From NCBI GenBank assembly GCA_003445095.1, contig DLVS01000047.1, positions 1 through 8,188 on the forward strand: a stretch of 8,188 nucleotides of DNA. Direction: 5' to 3'. The notes beneath the pieces are model-generated. The model was not told where the DNA came from and made no database searches. It saw only the letters and a list, made by a program, of their open reading frames with translations. Both the position numbers and the translations under genes were made by a program. Shown in pieces: positions 1 to 4,951 of this stretch. Position 1 is the first letter of the stretch. Each line of letters begins with the position of its first letter. This DNA is from Verrucomicrobiales bacterium. GTDB taxonomy: Bacteria > Verrucomicrobiota > Verrucomicrobiia > Limisphaerales > UBA9464.

Positions 1-691
1 GATTGCTCTGATACCGCGAGGTGAGGTCAAGCGCTTCACCGAAACGCCCAAACGCCGTAACCCGGAAAAATATCACCCCGTCGATTAATCGGTTGGCATT
101 ATTTGATCGGTAGTTCGAGTCCTCAAAGAATCGGCGATACAACTCGCGCGCGCGCAATCCCGCGCCCATTCCGCGTAATGTCTCCGGCTGGGAGTCTTCG
201 TAGCGATACAAAGTCCCCAGTCCTCCGTCCGGTTGGCTGGCATCTTCAGGAGCGACGAATAGTCCCGCGCCGATCCAACTTCCGGGTCTCTGTTCAGCCA
301 GATAATATAGGTCATCGATGAGCGTGCTGCGCCGCCAGCCATCGAGAAAGAGGTCTTTAGCCACCCCGTTTGGCAATCCCGACGTCGTCCGCAGTATTAC
401 CAAGTTGGTCGAAGGCGGCACCTCGTTGTTCAACACATAATTGGTCCCGATGTTGGCCGGCCGAGCCCGCACCAAATCGCGCTCCAGCAAGTCCATCACC
501 GAACGCCCACTCTCCATGACGTCGCTCTGATTGACGTTTGCCAGGAGCGCCTTCTGCGTCTGGTTGAACATCGCAAACAAGGCCAGAACGAGCAGCGACA
601 AAATGCCCATGCCCACTAGCATTTCGAGCAGGGAGAACGCTGAGGAGGAACACCTCGACCACCGCCGACCTTCTGAGGGGAGTGCGTTCAT
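1..691 (-). CDS. GspJ-like pseudopilin, N-terminal part (partial; resembles Verru_Chthon cassette protein C)
   Basis: The first 230 codons of a gene that runs off the left edge, open from an ATG at 691-689 with no stop in this frame. The leader MNALPSEGRRWSRCSSSA is cut at A18|F19. The mature helix is FSLLEMLVGMGILSLLVLAL, with Glu5 at E23. It is followed by MFNQTQKALLANVNQ and the GspJ-like segment SGRSVMDLLERDLVRARP (61-78), where a 'R.....l.rDL' pattern is typical. The later part contains DDLYYLAEQR (126-135), a partly Gly-rich stretch around 140-160, and ELYRRFFEDSN (183-193). It begins 7 bases after the GspI-like stop, without a visible Shine-Dalgarno sequence. Position and helix fit GspJ or cassette protein C. 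The full length and C-terminus cannot be seen. Confidence 0.8.
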   Translation of the reverse strand, partial: MNALPSEGRRWSRCSSSAFSLLEMLVGMGILSLLVLALFAMFNQTQKALLANVNQSDVMESGRSVMDLLERDLVRARPANIGTNYVLNNEVPPSTNLVILRTTSGLPNGVAKDLFLDGWRRSTLIDDLYYLAEQRPGSWIGAGLFVAPEDASQPDGGLGTLYRYEDSQPETLRGMGAGLRARELYRRFFEDSNYRSNNANRLIDGVIFFRVTAFGRFGEALDLTSRYQSN

Positions 692-698
692 GACGGGC

Positions 699-1652
699 CT
701 AGCGGGTTGGATCCCGAGTAATCGTGTTGCCATCGAAACGTCGGGGCCGGATTGAGGTTCCAGGCCAATACACCGATTGCTGATTCGCTGGATTGTAGGC
801 CGCGAAGCGCGGCCGCCCGAAAAGCTGGGCTCGGATGGTACGGGTTCCTGGCCCCACCGTTAGTTGGCCACCGACCCGAAACACAGGCCAGCGGAACACC
901 AAACGCAAATCATAGAGAGTCGCCATTAGAAAATCTCTGTCCGGTCTCATCTCGGCCGGCCCTTTCAAATCTTGGACTAGATTCGTATCTAACCTTAGTG
1001 CGTTGAGATACCCACCCAGGTTGACGTTGGCCAGCGAGACCAGATTAGTCGAGCTAACGTTGAAAGTTGGCAATTGGGTTACTGGGGTCAGCTCGACTTG
1101 CATTTGATACCGGAACGCGTCGTCCAACTGCCGATCATCTGGCCGGAAACCCACCGTGCCATCAGGCCGCACTTGGGAATTAAAGGCGCCCGAGAACGAG
1201 CGACACACGGCGGTTATTTTGTTGCTGTAGAGGATGCCTTGATCCGCCTCGAACCGGGGAATCGAAAGTAAGCTGACAATGTCCAATCCTGTCCCCAAAA
1301 TGACGTCCGGCGCAGGCAGTGGTTCCGTCACCGGATAGAACGGACCGCGAAAGCCGTAGGTGACGGTGTTACCGCGCCCGTTGACCGGAGTGCGCTCGAC
1401 CAAGATAAAGTCCACGTAGTTGGTCAGGTCATCCCAACCAATACCGCCTCGCCGGATCAGATCCACCCATTGGGGCGCATCCTGGTCCACGATGGTTTCT
1501 TCGCGGTTTTGCTTTTGAACCGTCAGCCCGAGCGGCAAGACGCCAAGAATCGCCACCATCGCAAACGCCACAATCGCAATACACAGAGCCAGCTCGACCA
1601 TCGTAAAGGCGGCGGCCCGACGACTGGAACGGAGATGGAGCAGGAGCCTCAT
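699..1652 (-). CDS. GspI-like pseudopilin (resembles Verru_Chthon cassette protein B)
   Basis: A 317-residue pseudopilin with leader MRLLLHLRSSRRAAA, cleavage expected at A15|F16, and mature FTMVELALCIAIVAFAMVAI (mature Glu5 is E20). The helix ends in LGVLPLGLTVQKQNREE, a pattern seen in GspI/PulI-like proteins and in the verrucomicrobial cassette B group. The rest has no recognisable enzyme motif. It includes IVDQDAPQWVDLIRRGG (54-70), LYDLRLVFRWPVF (246-258) and a Gly/Arg/Pro-rich end. GspI is normally about 120 residues, so most of this protein is lineage-specific and presumably exposed on the fibre tip or in the periplasm. The ATG overlaps the previous stop by four bases. The next gene begins 7 bases beyond the TAG stop. 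In type II systems GspI, J and K form the tip complex; a similar place here is inferred. Confidence 0.8.
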   Translation of the reverse strand: MRLLLHLRSSRRAAAFTMVELALCIAIVAFAMVAILGVLPLGLTVQKQNREETIVDQDAPQWVDLIRRGGIGWDDLTNYVDFILVERTPVNGRGNTVTYGFRGPFYPVTEPLPAPDVILGTGLDIVSLLSIPRFEADQGILYSNKITAVCRSFSGAFNSQVRPDGTVGFRPDDRQLDDAFRYQMQVELTPVTQLPTFNVSSTNLVSLANVNLGGYLNALRLDTNLVQDLKGPAEMRPDRDFLMATLYDLRLVFRWPVFRVGGQLTVGPGTRTIRAQLFGRPRFAAYNPANQQSVYWPGTSIRPRRFDGNTITRDPTR

Positions 1653-2569
1653 TGCCGTAACTTTTGGTGCTTCGCCCGCCCGGTCAGAGCAGAGACGCGA
1701 AGAATTTGATTCGTATAGTTTCGGCGGGGCGTTTCGACGACATCTGCGGGTTGCCGAAAATCAAATCGTTCTGGATCCCCTTTCCTCACCAACAGGCGAG
1801 GCAAGACGACACTACCCGCTGAAACCGCCACATACCGATCAGCCAAGGTCGTACCGTTTCCAATCGCCTGGCCCTTCTGATCGAAGTTGAACAACCGGCC
1901 TTGAGAGTCGAATGCCAACGCTGGCAGGGAAAGTTTCGGGAACGAGGTCATCGCGGCGTTCACCCGGTCCGGGGCGATCGGGAACGGGAACGGTCGTGAG
2001 TTGAGATTAGTGAGAAAGACCTGATTCGAGACGCCGGTAACCCAAGGTGGTAACATCAGCTCCACACCATTGGTTGGGAACAAGGCGCCATCGGGCAGCG
2101 TTCGCCAGTCGGTCAAGTAGCGCATCCGCTTCACGCCCGGCTGTTCACCCACGCTACCCTCGGTAAAGAGGGCGTAGCTGGTATACTGATGCGGAAAGGT
2201 ATTAGTATAAGCGCGGAGAGCTATTTCACGGTATTGGCGATCAAATTCCGTTGTTCGGGGCAGGAGGTTGAGGTCCTCGTGGATCTGAGCAAGGTCCTTG
2301 GAAAAATCTCCCTTGTACTCATAGGGCGGCATGAAGAACACCATGTACACCGGCGAGCGATGCTTAATCGCCTGTTGCCGCGCGAGCGCGAGATCGTCCT
2401 GCAATTGACGCTGCGCCGCCGCCACGAGATTGACCTGCCCAAAGCCCTTAAACGCCGGCACTGCGATAAACGTCAACAAACCGATGATCGAAATCACGAC
2501 CATCAGCTCGATGAGAGTGAACGCCCAGGCCGGAGCAGGCCTCGATTGCGGTGGATAGGTCGGTCGCAT
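1649..2569 (-). CDS. GspH-like pseudopilin (resembles Verru_Chthon cassette protein D)
   Basis: A 306-residue minor pseudopilin. The leader is Pro-rich (MRPTYPPQSRPAPAWA), with cleavage expected at A16|F17 and mature Glu5 at E21 (FTLIELMVVISIIGLLTFIA). The next region, QLQDDLALARQQAIKHRSPV (55-74), is the GspH-type 'l...l..AR..Ai.....v' helix. Near the end, ALAFDSQGRLFNF (217-229) corresponds to the 'itFd..Gr' strand of GspH. It closes with NQILRVSALTGRAK (287-300), a C-terminal pattern I associate with verrucomicrobial GspH-like proteins. GspH is usually about 170 residues, so this one is nearly doubled. It starts 17 bases after the previous stop and overlaps the next gene by four bases (ATGA), so translation of the two is probably coupled. 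Placement in the cassette D family is by resemblance and order, not by a search. Confidence 0.8.
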   Translation of the reverse strand: MRPTYPPQSRPAPAWAFTLIELMVVISIIGLLTFIAVPAFKGFGQVNLVAAAQRQLQDDLALARQQAIKHRSPVYMVFFMPPYEYKGDFSKDLAQIHEDLNLLPRTTEFDRQYREIALRAYTNTFPHQYTSYALFTEGSVGEQPGVKRMRYLTDWRTLPDGALFPTNGVELMLPPWVTGVSNQVFLTNLNSRPFPFPIAPDRVNAAMTSFPKLSLPALAFDSQGRLFNFDQKGQAIGNGTTLADRYVAVSAGSVVLPRLLVRKGDPERFDFRQPADVVETPRRNYTNQILRVSALTGRAKHQKLRQ

Positions 2570-2586
2570 TCCGATGGTTCGACGCC

Positions 2587-3396
2587 TCAGCGCCAGCTAT
2601 ACAGATTGTCCGCGTTTGCTGTGCCACGCATATCGGCCGGCTTGGTGGGATCCCAGCTCCCATCCGGCCCCAAAGACATCACGAGGACCGGCTGGGAAAT
2701 GAACTTGGCATTCGGTTGGGTTGCGTTTGGCCTTGGCCCGCCGGCAACCTCTGGAAATGGGTTAAGGATGCGGTTGTCCGAGTCGAGATCAGTCCAGACG
2801 ATGTAGGGGCGCCCCCAGGGATCACGGTACACCCGATCTAATTCACCAACTCCGTCAGGATTATATCGCTTAGCCGTTTTTACATTGAGAAAAACGGTCC
2901 CTTTTTGGTTCAGCGCGTTGTTGAAGTTGATCGCCTTGCCATCTTTGTCGGTCTGGATGGCATAGGCCGGAAATCCAGGCGGGAAATTAGCCAATTCCGC
3001 CCCCGTCAGAATCGCCATCAGTTCGGCGTTGCTGATATTCCACCCCGTATTGGCGAAATTGCCAATGCCAGCCGTGCACTGGTTCCCCTTGGAATCAAAG
3101 ACCTGAGAACCGCCCGACCCTTGATAGGTGCCGTAAGTGAAGTCGGGGTAAGCGTCCGTGATGGATTCCCGAGTTCGCTTGGAGGCCGGAGGCCGGCTGT
3201 AGGCGGCGTTGTAGGCGACGACGGCGGCCGCCAAGTTGGCCATATCCACCTGGGCTTTCTTCGCCCTCGCCTTCTTGCTCGCAGCCGCAAGGGCCGGAAG
3301 TAAAAGCCCGGCCAGAATGGCGATGATGGAGATGACCACCAAAAGTTCAATCAAAGTGAAGCCACGCCGGCTCCGGTTAATGAAGGTCAAGTGCAT
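2587..3396 (-). CDS. GspG-like pseudopilin 2 with type IV prepilin leader
   Basis: A 269-residue pseudopilin when started at the ATG 3396-3394. This start gives the short basic leader MHLTFINRSRRG with cleavage at G12|F13 and mature FTLIELLVVISIIAILAGLL (E17 is mature Glu5). An upstream ATG at 3510 would overlap the previous gene by 95 bases and give an unusually long 50-residue leader, so it was not chosen. The body contains DPWGRPYIVW (192-201), a common mark of GspG-family proteins. The C-terminus, VMSLGPDG (239-246) to DNLYSW (263-268), resembles the GspG end 'S.G.DG...DI.SW', where calcium is bound in characterised GspG proteins. Calcium binding here is an inference. The start lies 19 bases after the preceding stop, and no Shine-Dalgarno sequence is seen. 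It is the best candidate for the major pseudopilin among the five. Confidence 0.85.
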   Translation of the reverse strand: MHLTFINRSRRGFTLIELLVVISIIAILAGLLLPALAAASKKARAKKAQVDMANLAAAVVAYNAAYSRPPASKRTRESITDAYPDFTYGTYQGSGGSQVFDSKGNQCTAGIGNFANTGWNISNAELMAILTGAELANFPPGFPAYAIQTDKDGKAINFNNALNQKGTVFLNVKTAKRYNPDGVGELDRVYRDPWGRPYIVWTDLDSDNRILNPFPEVAGGPRPNATQPNAKFISQPVLVMSLGPDGSWDPTKPADMRGTANADNLYSWR

Positions 3397-3415
3397 GGGA
3401 TGAAACGGGGAGTGC

Positions 3416-4192
3416 TTACCAGTTACCGACGATGTTAGTGCGATTTCGCTCGCGAATTTCGGCCCAGAGGTCAAATCGGCCAGGATTGTTGGTGGGATTG
3501 GTGGAAACATAGCGCCACGGATTCAACCCAGGATTCGATCGAACGGGCTGCTGTGCCGGCGGAAGCCCAGGAGGCCAAGGGAATCCGCCCCCACGTTTCC
3601 CGGAGGCGTCGGTCGAAAATCCGACCGCCAGCACCTCCAAATCTACATAGCCAGGATTCCTCTCGGACCGGAAAATCTCTGCGTACTGGCCAGGTTTGAA
3701 CTCGCGACGAAGCAACGTCTTCCTTTGATCCCGGTCGAGCCGATTCTGCATGGCAGCGGTGCCTTGAGCCCGTGGCAGACTATTGAGGACTCCTTCGCGA
3801 CCGAAATACCGCTGGAAGTCGGCGGGGTCGATCACCGCGCTTCCGTCCTCCGCGATCAATTTGCCTTGTTGGTTGTCGGCCAAAACCCCTGTTAATTCGT
3901 AATAGAGAGAATTCAGGGTCGGGTTGGTCACTCGATTAGTGGGATCGTAATTGTCCGGCGGATAAACTCCGTATTTAGCCTTGTAGGATTCGATGGCCGT
4001 AACGAGGGCTGCGAGCTCGGATCTCACTCGCGCGTCCTTCATTCGTTGACTGGCGGCCGGGGCAATCCCCACCACCAAACCCGCCAGTACGGCAATGATC
4101 GAAATGACGACCAGCAACTCAATCAACGTGAACGCACGAATAGCGCGGCGGCATCCGGCGGGGAAACTGAGCGTTAGGCGCGGCGTGTCCAT
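3416..4192 (-). CDS. GspG-like pseudopilin 1 with type IV prepilin leader
   Basis: A 258-residue single-pass protein exported through a prepilin leader. The leader has 20 residues with basic CRRAIRA before the cut. Cleavage by prepilin peptidase is expected at A20|F21, followed by FTLIELLVVISIIAVLAGLV, with Glu at mature position 5 (E25). The helix continues to an 'R..SELAALVTAIESYKAKYGVYPPD' region (56-80) that is typical of GspG-like pseudopilins. The C-terminal half is rich in Pro, Asn and Arg (STNPTNNPGRFDLWAEI, 230-246) and ends in NIVGNW. Classic GspG is only about 140 residues, so the body is much enlarged. The ATG is the only Met before the helix, and no Shine-Dalgarno sequence is seen. 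The gene opens the run of five pseudopilin genes. It could be a major pilin or a minor pseudopilin; the sequence does not decide. Confidence 0.85.
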   Translation of the reverse strand: MDTPRLTLSFPAGCRRAIRAFTLIELLVVISIIAVLAGLVVGIAPAASQRMKDARVRSELAALVTAIESYKAKYGVYPPDNYDPTNRVTNPTLNSLYYELTGVLADNQQGKLIAEDGSAVIDPADFQRYFGREGVLNSLPRAQGTAAMQNRLDRDQRKTLLRREFKPGQYAEIFRSERNPGYVDLEVLAVGFSTDASGKRGGGFPWPPGLPPAQQPVRSNPGLNPWRYVSTNPTNNPGRFDLWAEIRERNRTNIVGNW

Positions 4193-4226
4193 GGCAATTC
4201 GGAAGGCCCGGAGAGTCGAATAGTCC

Positions 4227-4508
4227 TCACCGATCCTTCAATTCCTTTTCCATCCGTTCACTCAACCACTGTTTGATCATGCTCTGGTAATTTAGAAATC
4301 GTTCCCGTGCCAACCTCTTGATTCGGGCCAGCATCCGCGGATCCATTCGCAAGGTAATCGTGATCGACTCAGTTTGCTCGGTCGCCGTTGCCGTCGCCGA
4401 CTCCATGAGCCTCAGGTCTACTTGGGTGTCCGACCAGAACTCCGATTCAGCCTGCTCGCTGTCGAACAGGGGAACTTCATCCCACGACGTAACCAACCCG
4501 GTAGGCAT
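4227..4508 (-). CDS. brnA: BrnA/CopG-type antitoxin with ribbon-helix-helix domain
   Basis: A 93-residue antitoxin of the group often annotated 'CopG antitoxin of type II TA system'. The N-terminal part has the short acidic motif FDSEQAESEFW (15-25), like the 'F.seeEEaeFW' mark of this family, and probably helps to bind the toxin. Residues 36-47 are a Ser/Ala/Thr/Glu-rich linker. The C-terminal ribbon-helix-helix comprises the strand SITITLRM (48-55), helix A about 57-69, the turn LNYQ, and helix B SMIKQWLSERMEKEL (76-90). This dimeric fold binds DNA and should repress the operator at 4825-4849. The ATG overlaps the toxin stop by one base, so translation is coupled. The first pseudopilin gene starts 34 bases downstream with no terminator between, so the antitoxin transcript may continue into the pilin genes. 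Confidence 0.8.
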   Translation of the reverse strand: MPTGLVTSWDEVPLFDSEQAESEFWSDTQVDLRLMESATATATEQTESITITLRMDPRMLARIKRLARERFLNYQSMIKQWLSERMEKELKDR

Positions 4509-4795
4509 TATGAATTCAAAGCTTGGCGGAGCTTCCGCTGGTAGAACAACTCCTCCTGATCGCTGAACTCGCGCGCACAGATCACCCGAAATATGCGTCC
4601 ATTGGTCCGATAAACACTGAAAATGCCCTGTCCAGAATCCGCTTTGCCTAGGTTAAAGTACCTCGCTTGCACCCCAAACCGGGATGAATCAGGCAACAAC
4701 CGAATGGCGAACGGATCCTCGAATGACTCTTCAATGTCCCGTCCCGTCAAAGAACCATCCAATGCGAATGGCGGATTGTTCCAGTCGAACTCCAC
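4508..4795 (-). CDS. brnT: BrnT family (DUF497) toxin of a type II toxin-antitoxin system
   Basis: A 95-residue protein resembling BrnT/DUF497, a RelE-like fold toxin that acts as a ribonuclease and inhibits translation. The start codon is GTG (4795-4793), giving MEFDW, the usual start of the family. Matching parts are EESFEDPFA (22-30), the strand RYFNLGKA (45-52), VYRTNGRIFRVICARE (61-76), and the helix SDQEELFYQRK (78-88). The final basic core plus '(A)R....E..fY' pattern is the main family mark. The segment between W5 and E22 lacks the Lys and 'KHG' residues common in BrnT, so this is a divergent branch and toxicity is not certain. No Shine-Dalgarno sequence is visible. The stop overlaps the next start by one base (TAATG), the standard toxin-first order of brnTA. 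Length fits the family (about 90-100). Confidence 0.75.
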   Translation of the reverse strand: MEFDWNNPPFALDGSLTGRDIEESFEDPFAIRLLPDSSRFGVQARYFNLGKADSGQGIFSVYRTNGRIFRVICAREFSDQEELFYQRKLRQALNS

Positions 4796-4824
4796 AGGGA
4801 AGACAGTAACTCAATCGCCAATGC

Positions 4825-4849
4825 AGTGTAACTACTTTGTATGTACACT
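4825..4849. promoter_or_regulatory. Palindromic operator candidate upstream of brnT
   Basis: The 25 bases read AGTGTA-ac-TAC-ttt-GTA-tg-TACACT. They are symmetric about position 4837 except for the two ac/tg bases on each side. Outer arms CGCCAA (4816-4821) and TTGGCG (4850-4855) extend the symmetry, with three extra bases on the left only. The site covers the predicted -10 element and start point, so a bound repressor would block transcription. BrnTA-type systems are known to be repressed by the antitoxin through its ribbon-helix-helix domain, and this is the most likely ligand here (inference). Most of the arm nearest the -35 lies upstream of the predicted transcript start, so an RNA hairpin is less likely than a DNA-binding site. 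Confidence 0.6.
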
Positions 4850-4869
4850 TTGGCGCCCCGTCCTGTCAA
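4840..4869 (-). promoter_or_regulatory. Predicted sigma-70-type promoter of the toxin-antitoxin unit
   Basis: A perfect -35 hexamer TTGACA lies at 4869-4864. It is followed 18 bases later by the weak -10 candidate TACATA (4845-4840). The stretch just upstream (about 4895-4871) is A/T-rich on the minus strand, like an UP element. Transcription would start near 4833, giving a leader of about 37 bases before the GTG at 4795. The -10 element is poor (3 of 6), but the position between the gspF terminator and the toxin gene is what a separate unit needs. Confidence 0.55.
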
Positions 4870-4901
4870 GTGTTCTTGTTCATTTTTGTAATTGAACCAC
4901 A

Positions 4902-4936
4902 GAAAAGCCCGGTGCCGACCCTGCGGTCACCGGGCT
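4902..4936 (-). terminator. Intrinsic terminator downstream of gspF
   Basis: Read on the minus strand, AGCCCGGTG (4936-4928) and CACCGGGCT (4914-4906) form a perfect 9-base-pair stem. Three further C-G/G-C pairs are possible inside it beyond a one-base bulge. TTTT follows at once (4905-4902). The hairpin begins 15 bases after the gspF TAA. The plus-strand side lacks a T run, so it should act on minus-strand transcripts. It should end the pilT-gspE-gspF transcript before the toxin gene. Confidence 0.85.
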
Positions 4937-4951
4937 CAAGGCCGCGAATGG

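Noticed and set aside
145..155. Alternating CGCGCGCGCGC run as a possible Z-DNA or repeat element
   Set aside because: It is only 11 bases and is explained by Ala/Arg codons inside the GspJ-like gene.
357..662. Open frame of 101 codons on the minus strand
   Set aside because: It is in another frame within the GspJ-like gene, which shows a clear prepilin leader and helix. The Arg/Gly/His-rich product has no family features.
2189..2806. Open frame of 205 codons on the plus strand
   Set aside because: It is antisense to two well-supported pseudopilin genes across their junction, and its product shows no recognisable domain.
3397..3510. Upstream ATG at 3510 as the start of the second GspG-like pseudopilin
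   Set aside because: It would overlap the previous gene by 95 bases and give a 50-residue leader. The ATG at 3396 gives a normal 12-residue basic leader ending in Gly before FTLIE.
4878..4897. Inverted repeat GTTCA/TGAAC between the terminator and the -35 element
   Set aside because: The arms are only five bases with an A/T-rich loop, which is expected by chance in this A/T-rich stretch. It may serve only as an UP-like region.
4193..4951. Flanking direct repeats that would mark insertion of the toxin-antitoxin unit
   Set aside because: Only a loose resemblance (CGAATAGTCC near 4217-4226 and CGAATGGTTAGTC near 4945-4957) is visible. There is no clear target duplication, inverted repeat or transposase.
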